64,000 bases of DNA from Dryas octopetala. Its lineage: Eukaryota; Streptophyta; Magnoliopsida; Rosales; Rosaceae. A program made the translations under genes and the position numbers. The notes beneath the pieces were generated by a model. That model made no database searches, was not told the DNA's origin, and worked only from the letters and a program-made list of their open reading frames with translations. The stretch is taken from positions 3,239,825 through 3,303,824 of the forward strand of contig OY992836.1 in assembly GCA_963921425.1 (NCBI GenBank). Direction: 5' to 3'. Positions 1-12,100 of this stretch are shown here, piece by piece (position 1 is the stretch's first letter; each line of letters begins with the position of its first letter).

Positions 1-2
1 AC

Positions 3-206
3 ATTGAAATAGATTGTCATTTAGTTCGTGAGAAAATACAAGAAGGCTTGATCAAGACCTCTCACATATCAACACATGCCCAACCAGTTGACCTCTTCAT
101 AAAGGCATTGAGTCTTACACAGTTCCAGACTTTACTTAGCAAGTTGGGTGTCATCAATATCCACTCCAACTTGAGAGGGAGTGTTAAAGAAAGTAAAGTT
201 AAATAA
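3..206 (+). pseudogene. Copia retrotransposon pol, C-terminal end (RNase H tail)
   Basis: Reading from base 3 gives the tail of a Ty1/Copia polyprotein: the HIEID(C)H-type segment, a basic stretch, then the STHAQPVDLFIKAL motif that matches the usual (Q)xADxFTKxL box of the Copia RNase H tail. It ends at the TAA at 204-206, inside the following LTR, as is common in this group. Only the last ~68 codons are in the window; the element continues to the left. It belongs to the LTR at 182-397. Confidence 0.8.
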
Positions 207-397
207 CATATATTGAGGAGATCCTTATTGATTGTATATCTAGTCAACTGTATTAATTTTCTTCCTTTGTTAGCCATGTAATTCAGTTAATTTAGACAAA
301 CATATAGGATCTAAATTACTTACCTCTTGTATAAAGCTGTTGTACAAATGTTAATATTGAAATATCAGAATTAATACCAATTCTACACTTTCTCACA
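182..397 (+). repeat. 3' LTR of the truncated Copia element
   Basis: A purine-rich tract (GAGAGGGAG) ends just before TGTTAAAG at 182, and the segment closes with CTCACA at 397, giving the TG...CA ends of an LTR of about 216 bp. The 5' partner lies outside the window, so the boundary and any target duplication cannot be confirmed. Confidence 0.65.
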
Positions 398-940
398 GGG
401 GAGTTCAATCTTAGGGGGAGTAACCACTTAGGGGGAGTTTCATATTAGAGAGTCTTTTCTTTAAACCTCAGTTCTTTTTATTTTGGAACAGTTTGGCAAA
501 TTTACCTTGTTATTCTTGATTTGCATTACTGTGGTTTAGAACTTTCCTGCTCCTTTTTTTTTTTTTACTTGGTCGCATCTTTTGGTTGACTCTTTCGTAT
601 TAATAGCCACTTTTGGCGAGCTTATGTGCACGAGTCTTTCATTTCTTTCTGTGCTTATAACTCATTCTCTTATGTTATTACTTGCATTAACCATCTTTTT
701 GCAGCTCCATTTCCTTTGTCTTTCCATGACAAAAAGAGGGAGATCAATTTGGATCATTTTATCCAATACATGTATGCCACTGATATATGCTACATATGTT
801 TTGATATCTTGTTTTGTGTTAGTGGTATCCCTTGCAGGCTATCTGATCTCATTTTTGAAACATAGTTTAAGTTGAGATACTTGTTGAGAGAATTGTAAGC
901 AAACTGGGTTGTTTTGTCAAGGAAAGCGAAAGAGGGAGAT
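398..940 (+). mobile_element. SIRE-like Copia remnant, spacer between pol and 3' LTR
   Basis: This stretch carries repeated TTAGGGGGAG boxes at 410-440 and a segment around 718-745 (CTTTCCATGACAAAAAGAGG) that matches, on the opposite strand, the spacer of the complete element at 47007-57057. It ends in an AGAGGGAGAT polypurine tract at 931-940. Such purine boxes between pol and a long LTR are typical of SIRE/Maximus Copia elements. Short ORFs here look like chance. The Copia LTR at 182-397 abuts it, so one element probably inserted into the other. Confidence 0.6.
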
Positions 941-2390
941 TATTAGTTCTAAGAATTTATAAATTGGTTTTTCCTTACCAAAACCATTGTAATCATTTTA
1001 AATTTACCACATTCAACGAACTCTAGGATATAATTTACAATTAGCTTATTAGAGTTTGTGTTGGGATGAAGTGATCAAGATTGGAAGAATCAGAGCAAGT
1101 GGACTAAGGTAAAACACATCTCATGCATCATTTTTTATATGTACTGAGTTAGTCCCTTACATGTTTAAATATGCTTTCATTAATAAAAAGGAACATGTGT
1201 TATGCACATGAGGTCATTTCCCTCAGCTTATATTTCACACACATACACGTGCACTATACATTGTCTTCTTCAGCTCACTCACGCACACACATGAGGATAT
1301 TCCTTAGTTGAAAATATTCTTTGTTCCTCTCTTATCCAAAAATCCACATCATCATTTTCATCCAAATCAACCAACTTTGGACATCCTTTTTGTAGCTGTC
1401 ATTTGTCTTTTAGCTCAATAACAAGTAAGGATCCTCCATGTGTTCCGATTAGGTGAGAATGAGTTTTGAAAAAAAACAGAGAGTGCGTCTCTCTTGTGAG
1501 CAACTCTCCAATTTTGTGAATTTGTCACATTTTGTTTTAGAGAGAGAGAGTTCAAGTTGTTCCAATGTGAAAAATGTTTTTCAATGAAAATTGATTTTCC
1601 AATTTGGGTTTATGTTTTCTAAAATCTAAGTTGTTTTTTATGTTCATCATCAACATCAAACACTCATATAGATTTTAAAATAGGATTCTCTATCGACTTC
1701 TTCAAGTCTTGATAACTTGAAGGAGTTGATTTTTATAGAATCCACAGTTGCATTTCATTGCTTCTGTTCATGTTCCGCTGTGCTTGTGTTGCTGTCGGTG
1801 TCGTGCATTGAAGAGCTCAAGATGTGAGTTGCTAATGTCATGATGGACTGACTGCTTGGCTCAAAAAGTTTGCACAAGCGTAAGAAACTGCCACTTAGAT
1901 TTAGGATTTAAGTGAATGAGCTTATTTGTGTGATTCCATTGTATTGAAACTCTTGATTAGTGGATTACCTAGCTAGCCCAAAAAGACCTCCGGCTTTTTT
2001 AACCCTTTCGTGGTTTTTCCGGATACCAAATTTTGTCTATATCTTCTTTGTGATGTTTTTCTTTAATCTGAAAATAAAAACAAAGAACATTCACTTCATA
2101 TTTGAGCATAATAACCTAATTAAACCTTAAAAGGTGAATGAACTTTGCAAAACAATCACACACCACTTTAGTTGTTGCTAGCACATGGATGCCTACAATG
2201 ATGGATCATTTGAGTGCTTAGGCTGTCACTTGGCTTTTGTATGTGTTGGATGCAAGATCTATAAGTTTGTTTCAATATTCAATCTGAGATTCAGATTTAT
2301 GTTTGTTTGATTAGTATCTGAGTCAACACTTAAGCAAAGATTGAGGTTCTATAACTCAGTGTGGTTTTAACTGAGTTTATTAGGCAGCTG
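941..2390 (+). repeat. Decayed 3' LTR of the SIRE-like remnant
   Basis: Begins right after the polypurine tract as TATTAGTTCTAAG, where the intact relative has TGTTAGTTTCTAGG, so the terminal TG is mutated. Near the other end, 2156-2225 matches the complete element's LTR (CACCACTTTAGTTGTTG followed by a GCCTACA-TGATGGATC stretch). The right limit is estimated from where similarity fades. The terminal mutation and many differences make it much older than the 47007-57057 copy. Confidence 0.6.
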
Positions 2391-2774
2391 CACCACCTAA
2401 TACCAAATAATAGCTTGTTTACCTCTTTTTTCCAATTTTCTAATCTCCTAAAAGTACAATTTATCTTCCAAAATTTGCTTTAAATAATTTGGTTGTCATA
2501 TAATTATGATCTTAGTCTTGTTAGGTTCGTCTTGTCGAGTACTACGGCATCAAGCTCTCAAGCTATCTTTTCAGTAGCAAATACCTAACTAAATAATTTT
2601 GGGAACACCTAGAAGTGTTTCCTTAATTTCTAAATATAGTAAATAAATACTAATAACTCAAAAACAAATTCAGAAAATTACTTGTAACTCAAAATAAAGT
2701 ACGAAAAAAATCCTAGGGCGTCATAATATGTTTTAATATATATTACTTTCACTACTTGTACGAATATATATTAT

Positions 2775-2890
2775 TTAGAGGAAATTATAGATTTGATCTA
2801 CTTATTTTATAGATAGTTTAATTTTGGTTCACGATCTTTTTTAAGTTCCATTTTGGTCCACTGATTGTTCTACTTGTTCAATAAAAGATC
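2775..2890. repeat. Single truncated arm of miniature element family C
   Basis: The run from GGAAATTATAGATTTG through GTTCACGATCTTTTTTAA to GTTCTACTTGTTCAATAAAA matches the right arm (reverse strand) of the complete inverted-repeat element at 33805-34386. The opposite arm is not found nearby, so this is a deletion remnant. Confidence 0.6.
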
Positions 2891-2921
2891 TTTTCCACAT
2901 ATTTGGAGTGGATATACGTTT

Positions 2922-2998
2922 ATGTGACGGCCAAAACTGCCTTTTCGATAACTTCGGTAACGTCTATGTGACGGGCAAAACTGCCCTTTCGATAACGT
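2922..2998. repeat. Two-copy tandem repeat, about 36-bp unit
   Basis: The motif TATGTGACGGxCAAAACTGCC followed by TTTCGATAAC occurs twice in a row with a few differences. It sits next to the truncated family C arm and is probably part of a decayed element. Confidence 0.6.
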
Positions 2999-3384
2999 CT
3001 ATGTGACAATTATGTGTGGGATTAAAAAGATAGTCAATCCCTAGGAGTTAGAGAGTCAATCTTCAGTAACTTTGATTTTCGCTTCGATTTTGATAATGTC
3101 TGTACCGATTACTTTCGGTTCATTTTCAGTTTAATTATAAAAATACTAATTATATATCAATATAGATTATAATTTAATTAAATATGATGCAAACACTTTA
3201 TTAGAACTCTTACACATTACAACAATTAATTTTATGACACTACCACTTAAATATATTATGGAACAAATACTTTTAATTTAAATATATATAATTTTAATAA
3301 TAAATTACTCATAAACCCAGTTTTTGAAAGATTTTTAATTGGAAACTCATCCAAATAAAAAATTAAGTTCTAGCCCAATTTGTC

Positions 3385-3600
3385 CGTGTACGTGGATGTG
3401 GAGCAGGAAAACTACACTACCGAGCACTCGGCATCGTACCGAGGGCTTGGCAGCCTACCGAGCGCTCAGTGCATGCATATGCATCTTTTTTGCTTGCAGA
3501 TGTATCTTTTTTGCTTGTAGATACATTTTTTTTGCTTGCAAATGCGTGTTGCACCTGCAAGTACCGAGCGCTCGGCAAATTGTTCACCAAGCCCTCAGTA
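3385..3600. repeat. Minisatellite-like block with GAGCGCTCGG palindromes
   Basis: CCGAGCACTCGG and CCGAGCGCTCGG-type palindromes occur four to five times, flanking three degenerate copies of a TTTTTTGCTTGCAGATG-like unit (about 27 bp) at 3485-3545. The ORFs crossing it are low complexity. A related GAGTGCTCGGT motif recurs in the miniature element at 6578-7069. Confidence 0.55.
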
Positions 3601-3989
3601 AATAGTTTGAGTTTCTACTTAAATTTTGAAACGGCTGAGGTTTGGTTTAATTTTTATTTTTATTTTTTTTTTTCATTTTGAACTTTTAATTAAAGGACCA
3701 AAAAATAATCCTCATCTTAGGAAATGCCATAGAATAGTCCACCTTTGTGAACGGGGCATCTCAACAACCCTTGCATGATAAATTTGTGAAATAAATTAAA
3801 AAAATGGACTATTATTATAATTATAATTATAATTATTTTTTATTTTTTGTAAAAAATGTAGTAACATAAAACAAAGTCAACCGTCAAAGGAGTTCAACGA
3901 AAAACAAAAATCCATAAGACAAGAAAGAACATTTAAATTTTAAACCCAGGAGCTCTGTTATGACCAAAAAAAAAAAAAAAAAACCAGGA

Positions 3990-4682
3990 GCCTCCTTTTT
4001 CGCTTTCCTTTCCTCAGTGATTCTATGTTTCTGGCAGCCTAAAGACTTTTCTTTCTATTTGATTTGCTGCTATCTCAAAAGGGGGTTTCTTCTTCTCTCC
4101 CTTTCGCTGTAGTGGCCAGTTTAGCTCTGATCCTTGATGGGTTCTTCGTAATTCATAGAGTATAAGAAGTTATCCCTCTTTTGGGTCTTCCTTATACTTG
4201 TGGAGCTATTCAGGTTTTGGCTTAAACGGACTCAAGGTGATCAAAGTTTATCTCTTGGTTGTTGTTGGTGTTAGATTTTGATTATGTAGTAGCTAAAATC
4301 AAATGGGTTGCTATTGGTATTTTTTCTACCCCACTGGTTGTTAATTAACTTGTGGAATTTAGCAAGTTGGTACATATAATTTTGGGTTCGAATAGTTTAA
4401 TTTGTCTTTGTTTGTTGTTCATCACTGATCACATATATTTTACCACGAATGGAAACTTTTTCCGAATCTACTGAAGCGGAACTCATCTGACCTGTAAAAT
4501 TTGTTTGCAACCAGTCCATATGTTCTCTATGTCTCATAATAAGTTCTCCCAGTCTTTCTGTCTGTCTGTGTTTGGGTGTCTTTCTACCTCTCTCTCTCTC
4601 CTCCTGTTTGGCTTTTATCTATTGAATGCAGCAGAAAATAGTAATCAATGTTGTTCATTTTTCATATAGGTTTTGATTTGCA
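3990..4682 (+). other. Probable 5' UTR and 5' UTR intron of the GONST1-like gene
   Basis: Pyrimidine-rich leader-like sequence runs from about 3990 to a possible donor at ACTCAAG|GTGATC (4236), followed by intron-like T-rich DNA to a good acceptor TTTCATATAG at 4670, twelve bases before the ATG at 4683. A CT microsatellite lies near 4590. The UTR intron is inferred from splice-like sequences only. Confidence 0.4.
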
Positions 4683-6509
4683 ATGAAGAATGAAACTGAC
4701 CTGGAAGGTGCAAATTTGGAAAAAGACAGAGATAAAGCAACTCGAAGTAGTAAGGTGGTTAAAATACCCAATCAGGCCTTGTTGGCTGGCCTTGCATATT
4801 GCATGTCCTCCTGCAGTATGATACTAGTTAACAAATTCGTGCTTTCTAGCTATGGTTTTAACGCTGGAATTTCTTTGATGCTGTACCAGGTAATTACCAT
4901 TATCGATTTTGTTTACTTTAAGTAGAGTTTGTATTTATTTTTTTCCCGAAAGCAGAAAAAAGGGGCTTTCCACCCAACTCTATGTATTCAAGAACTTTGA
5001 AAATACTTTTTAAGATCTAACTATCTCATTGTTTTTATGTGGATGCAGAACCTCATCTCAGTTTTTATTGTGACTATATTGAGTTTTCTGGGTGTAATAT
5101 CAACAGAACCACTGACATGGAGATTGGTTAAGGTCTGGTTGCCTGTGAATGTTATATTTGTTGGGATGCTCATTACAAGCATGTTTAGGTATGAAGTAAG
5201 TACAGAGGTTTTCTTTTTTGAGGTCATCTTGGTGTTTAATGGAGTTTGAAAAATTTCAATTAGTTGGTCTATGAGAGTTAATATCAAAATATTACATTTA
5301 TTTCCAGCATCGATCCTGTTTATATGTAACATTCATATTGATCCTTAATTAAACAACACCTGCCAAGTAAGCTATGTAGGTTTCTAACACAATACTTCCT
5401 GGACACTTCCAAACACATACCTGATACTTCACAAATGTTTTCAGATTCTGATAATATTTTATATTTTTGAAACATATCTAATATGTATTAGATACTTTAA
5501 GAAATGGGCCTTAGCACTCGATTTTGTTGGTACCATCCAATCGAATCCAATTCAATTGTTTACTTAATTCAATATCAGTGAATTAAACCAAAACCTGTTT
5601 TCAAAATATCAAGTGGAAGAATAAAATTTTTTAGAAAGTCTTTTATTTGCCTATGAGTAAGTATCAAATACAACTTGGATTTTCTAATTTGAGTGTTCAC
5701 CATGGCTATATTTTATTATCCAAAAGATAAGATTAGGTGAATCTCAGATGTAGACCCACATTTGGCACATGATACTATTACTCAAATCCTTGTTACATAA
5801 AGTCTGGTATGAATCTTAAAGTTTTAGGTGTACATATTTTGACATAAGAAAATTACCAATCATGAAACCATTCCTTTGTTCTTAATTCTTGCAGGTCCAA
5901 ACTTGTCTTTTTTCTGCACAGTATATACATTTTTTTTTCCACCTCATTAGTCCCTTAGGTAGGGCGCATCCAGTGTTGGTGTATAAACATTTAAAATTGA
6001 TTTGGGATGTGTCCTAGTGTAATGCATATAGACCCACTTTAGGTGTCTTCTGTTTTTGGTTACTTAAATATGATCATTGTGTTTGCAGCTTAAAGTACAT
6101 TAATGTAGCAATGGTCACAGTCCTGAAGAATGTTACTAATGTGATAACTGCTCTTGGCGAAATGTATCTATTCCAGAAGCACCATGACAACAGAGTGTGG
6201 GCTGCTCTGTTTCTAATGGTATGTTCGATAAGTCAGAATGTGAATATGCGATTCAGTTGATAAATATTTAAACTGGGTTTAAAATAACAAAATCAAGCTT
6301 ATTTTTTTCCGTCTTGTTGCTGTTAGCTTTTTTGCTTTTACCTGAGAGCGTCTTGTCTTGTCTTGCCTTCCTTTTTGTTGTTATTTGTCTCATCATTTTC
6401 ATTCATTTTTTTTTTTTTTTTCTTATTCACATCTTAATTCGTTAAATTTAAATCAAGAGCACAATGTTGTGTGGGTGAAAAATCAATTTCTCAAAATTTA
6501 TAGCTTATA

Positions 6510-6576
<67 letters not shown>

Positions 6577-7302
6577 TCTTCTAGAGCAGATGACCGCAAC
6601 AAATCTGCAGGGCTCTGAGTGCTCGGTGGGGAATGGCGAGCGATTAGTAGTGCAAATTTTTTTGGCTCTTTTCGCTTGAGACATGGTTTATCGATTTGAA
6701 ATTAGGTATTAACTATGGGGATAAACCCGTTGGGAAATGAATGACCGTACTTTCTTTTCTAGAGCGGATATCTACAATTTGTTTTTCATGGATTCTAGGC
6801 GTCGAGTGCTCGGTAGTGCATTTTTTCTTCTTTTCCAAGCTCTCGACATCAAGTTTGCTTGCTGTATATTAGGTTTGAACTCTCCCAAAGCCATTCTACA
6901 CCCTATGGGATGAGCCCGTCGGGAAACGGGGTAAAAAATGGCAGTCTTTGGGAGTGATTGGCAATTGAAAAAAAACAGTGCCGTCAGCGCTATTGTCGAT
7001 TGCTCGACACTTGATATTTGCAAAAAAAAAAAATAATAATAATAAAGTGCGGACATCCGCTTTAGAAAATTATTTTATTATATATATATATATAGAATTT
7101 TTCTTTAGAGAGGATGTTCGTATTTTTCAACATTTGCGGATGCCAACACAGTGCTGACATGGGGTAGACAGTGTGTCGACACAGATGATGTGCTGCAGCA
7201 AGTTCTGGAATTTCGTGTCGACACACTATCTACCCCATGTCAACACTATGTTGACATTTGCAAATTTTGAAAAATGCGGACATCCTCTCTAGAGAAGGAC
7301 TG

Positions 7303-7333
<31 letters not shown>

Positions 7334-9078
7334 GAACGAGGTAGGGGTCTTCCATTGAGGGATCCCTCATTTAACACTAAATGAGGGATCCCCCTTGTGT
7401 TGATCCGAACTGTTCATTTTTTACATCTCCATTGATAGATCATCCTTGTAAAAAATCAGTCAAATCAGAAATCATTTGCCTATCTAACTTTGATCAAACA
7501 AATGAACGGTTTCATCGAAAATATTTGGTTCATTTATTTGTTTGATCAAAGTTTGATAGACAAATGATTTTTGATTTGGTTGATTTTTTGCAATGATGAT
7601 TTATCAATAAAGATGTAAAAAATGAACGGTTTGGATCGACACAAAACGACTTGTGTGGTCCCCATAGGGGATCCCTCATTTAGTGTTAAATGAGGGATCC
7701 CTCATTGGAAGGCCCCTGTCAAATGAGGTATATCTCATTTGATGGTAAATGAGGCATCTCTTGTGGGAACTACTCCGTATTGTAGTTCGATGATTGTAGC
7801 TTCTTTTTTTTTTCTAAGTTTGCAAAATATTAGACAAACCAGAAACCATTAAGACATCTAATTGTAATCGAATAAATAGACATACATAGTGATTTAGATA
7901 AACACGTGAAATGATGACCATTTAATCAAATGGTTAAACAGTTTCCGATTTGTCTAATTTTTGTAGGAATGATCCTTGAGGAAAACCATATATATATGAA
8001 TGGAAGGCTAAATCAGTGTGCATATGTGGCTGTAGTTGATGTTTTAAATTTTGGTTTTAATGATTCCCACCATGCCCATTTACTAAGACAAAAGCTTTGT
8101 TGAGTTGATGAAAATATAGAACTTCTAGGCGTCTGCCGGCAACACTTCTATCTTTGGTGCATTATAGTAATTCTGTAAGTATGGCAGGTTGATGTTCCAT
8201 GTCAGAAAGGATGTTGTGTTGGTGCATTTGCATACATGCACGCATGTTCATTTACATAGTTTTGGTGATTGCCAAGATGAACCATTACCAACTTAATGTC
8301 ATTCATGCCTGCAGTACTGCATCTCAGTTTGAACTTATTTGAATATGTGTTTGGGTGTCATAAGAATATATTTTATGAGTTCTCACAATTTTGATAATGA
8401 TATGGTTTGACATGGTTTTTGACTTTAACTTTTGCAGATAATATCAGCAATTTCTGGAGGGGTCACTGATTTATCTTTTCATGCCGTCGGCTATGCATGG
8501 CAAATAATTAACTGTTTCTTAACTGCATCATATTCTGTGAGTTTTTCAATATGTTCTGCACAATTTCTAGAATCTCATTCACTTTTTAAAGTCTTCAACT
8601 TCCCCTCTCTTTGCATAGCTTGCATATATTTGGAATTTTATTTTAATAGACTGTTTAAGGACAGTACTTCATATAAATCAGATTCCTTCATCTGTGATGT
8701 GGTTGTTGATATCTCTCCCCTCAGAAAAGGTTGTTAGCAATAAGATTGATCAAATGCAATTTTTTCGTTTATTTTATTGGCTATGCACTGCCTTACTTGA
8801 ATAAAAGGCATTACTTGACAAACTAATTATAGCGCAATAAAAATCAGGCTTGTCAGGTGTAATAACAGTATCCTCTGGTGTGTATGGGTGCACTATTGTG
8901 AATTTGGTTTTGGCGTAGTGAATTTTATCCTTGCTAACTGTGTTTATCATTCCTTGTTGTAATGCTTGTATATCATTCGAATGGATCTCATCCACTAGCC
9001 ACTATGCATCTCAATTGTCCATAGATATGTTTTAATGGGTCAACAGCAAGATATTTAAGGACTAGAAGGAGAAGAATT

Positions 9079-9110
<32 letters not shown>

Positions 9111-12100
9111 CACGCATAAAGAGAATACATTTCTCATAAAGAGAGTACATGGTTGTTTATATAGGACTCCAATATGTAAAATCTACTCTACGAATTAGTG
9201 TTGAATTAACCTAATTATACAAGAACCAAGATACTAGACTATAAGGCTTGAATTTCATCTAACCTTAAATCAAGATTAATCTACCAGGCTGTCTCTAGGA
9301 ATTTAGCCTCAAATTAACCTAATTCCACCAGACCATAAGCCTTGAATTAAGACAAATCAAACCTTAAATCGAGATCAATCTACCAGGCTGTAAACAGCCT
9401 ATAGTAATGACAATCCCCCTCAAGTTGGACATTAGATTTTGGCAACTGTCAACTTGTTGCAAATATCACCATAAGCATGTTTTTTTGAGGTTCTTAGTGA
9501 ATATGTCGGCTAGCTGATTTTCAGAGGGCACAAATGGAGTCATTATCTCGTTTGATGCCACCTTAGAATGAATGAAAGGACAATCAACTTCAATGTGTTT
9601 TGTCCTTTGATGGAAAACTGGGTTACTAGTGAGATGAATGGCTGTCTGATTATCATAGTACAATGTAATACAGAGAGAATATGGGATTCAAGATAATGGG
9701 TGGGATGCTAAATCTTTGGTGAGGGGATTGAGTAGGTGTCCTTGGAAGGATATAAGTCAAGGTTATGATGACTATATGGGTCATTGCATATTGGTTGTAG
9801 GGAATGGGTTTAAGGTGAGATTTTGGGAGGATGTGTGGGTTGGGGACATACCCTTGAGCAGGTCATTTCCTCGACTGTACAACTTGCCCACAGTCACAAT
9901 TTTGTTATTCCAAGATTGGCAGTACAAGCGGATTTGGGAAGGCAGGGTTTCTCCTAATGTCAAGGTATTGGCTTGTCTTGTGGCTCACGGGCAGGTTAAC
10001 ACATTCTTTTTAGTCCAAAGAAAGAGGCCTTACTTGTGCTTTTCTCCTCAGTGGTGCTTTAAAGCTGTGTTGGAGGTTGCTCAAGAAAGCTAATGGAAGT
10101 TGGGTTATTCCCTAGGGCTGTTTTTCTTTGCTGTGTGAGCAACATAAGGTTTTGGGAAGAAATAAGAAAGCAAAAACTTTATAGGGGTGCATGGTGTTAG
10201 CAGTTTTTTTGGTTATTTGGTCGTAGCAGAATGGGATGACTTTCGAGTAATATAAAGGAGTGGGCGAAGATCAGATTTTGGTCGGCTTTATAGGCATCAG
10301 TAGTGTCAGAGTTTAGAGGGACTTATTTATCTGCTATCATGTTAGATTAGAAAGCTGCTGTGTGTTAATGTATTAGTTAGGTGAGTGTCTTGTTTTTGCT
10401 TTAGGGGGTGGCATTTTATCTCAGATGTAAGATCTTCTGATGTTGTGGACACCTTGTCTACAATCTGCACCCAGTTGCTTTTCTTTTAACAAAGTACATC
10501 ATTTTTTTCAAAAGAGAATGGCAGTGAGTCAGATTACACCTATAAGCTGGGATTTTAATAAATTAAATGAAAATTGAGGTACGAACAGTACCAATCCCCT
10601 GAATTGGAGATTTATAACTGTTAGAATATAAAAGCGCACATCTTAACAACTTAAGCTTTGGGAATAGTGGTAAACCAACAAACTTTATCATGGCATCAGC
10701 GTGGGAGATATTAAGTTCAAATACTTACAATTGCATCCTCCCAGTTTAAGTTGAATTCCACGTGTTGGGCTCTATTGGTGGAGAGAGACCCTCCTATGAG
10801 GGGGAGTGTTGGAATATAAAAAAATATGTTTGCCCACACCCTAACAGTTTAAGCTTTTGGAATAGTGGTAATTGGTAAACCAAAAAACTATATCAATATC
10901 CATTTGCAATTGTAACAAATGATAGAAACTAAGTATGGCAATGATTTGAAAGAACATAGGAATTACTGGTCCTATGATTAGAGGCCCCAGAATCAATAAT
11001 CCAGGGCAGACTAGATGAGGAATGAAGTCAAATATGACCTGAAGCACCCAAGGTGGTTATGGAGGTAGATGGAAGATCGGTGCATTCTATAAGGGAGTCG
11101 TACTCTTCTATAAGTGATGTATTTTTAGTTACAGGAGTAGAAATCTCCCCTAAATAATAGCCTGATCAACCTGATATCATGTTGAAATGAGAATTTAGAA
11201 AGAGGGAAAGGACGAATCAGTATATTGCATTGCTCATGAAGAGTATACATGGTGCCAGAAAAATTAGACTCCAATACATAACATCTGCTCTATGAATTAG
11301 CCTTGAATCATCTAATCAGACAGAATTAAACTACCACACCATAAGCTTTGAGTTATAACAATCAAACCTTAACACAAGATCAATCTACCAGGTTGTAAAT
11401 GGTCTATACTATTGGTTATCTCCTAAAAGCATAGGCTATTGTGGGGAGGCCCTATTGAGTATATATATACATGCGTGTGTGTGTGTGTGTAGTTATGTGT
11501 ATATGTATTATATGTATATATATAGAGAGAGAGGGAGCTTCCGTTAAGGGATCCCTTAAATAAGCTTATCTAGGGGATCCTTTGTAGGGCCCATGCCACA
11601 TTGTATTTATCTAAGCCATATATTTTTAAAGTCTCTATTCATAGGCCATCTTTGCAAAAAATTAGACAAATCGGAAGTTACTAAGATATCTAATTTTGAT
11701 AAACAGACAAACAAAATGTATTCTTCGATTCGATAAACACTTGAAATGATCATTTAATCAAATGGTTAAATGGTTTCCGATTTATCTAATTTTTTTTTTT
11801 GCAGGGATGATCCTTCAATGGAGACCCAAAAAGTAGACAATTCCGATCATTAAAATATAATGTAGAGTGAGCCTCACAAGAGATCCCTTAAATAAGCTTA
11901 TTAGAAGGATCCTTGAACGGAAGCTCCCTCATTATATATTGCCTTATTAGACGCTTACAACAATGTTATAGGGTAATGTTTTCTTTCCAAACAAGATTCC
12001 ACCTAATTAATGGTATTCCGTCATAAAACATTGTCCACAGGCTTGCTTTGGGGGGGGGGGAGGATTTTATTCTCATGGTTAAAAAAATAATGCTTTCTCT

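Larger units (their letters stand above)
2391..3989. other. AT-rich intergenic DNA upstream of the GONST1-like gene
   Basis: No coding region is supported. The stretch holds a truncated arm of miniature element family C (2775-2890), a two-copy tandem repeat (2922-2998), a minisatellite-like block (3385-3600) and poly-A/T runs. A T-rich tract and direct A-runs lie just before the presumed transcription start near 3990. Confidence 0.6.
9040..11418 (-). mobile_element. Decayed Copia element in GONST1 intron 4, with nested insertions
   Basis: Two related LTR-like segments in the same orientation bound it: about 9040-9412 and 11180-11418, sharing TCAATCTACCAGG(C/T)TGTAAA and CTCCAATA(T/C)(G/A)TAA blocks. 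A polypurine tract (reverse of CCCCCTC) follows the left LTR at 9413-9421, and TGATATCAG beside the right LTR at 11171-11179 resembles an initiator-tRNA-Met primer site. Inside remain only a protease fragment and the RNase H tail, plus a LINE fragment and a TRIM element. It runs antisense to the host gene. Confidence 0.6.

Noticed and set aside
582-875. Overlapping ORFs that look like small membrane proteins
   Set aside because: They lie in the spacer of a SIRE-like retroelement, overlap in two frames and match the non-coding spacer of the complete copy.
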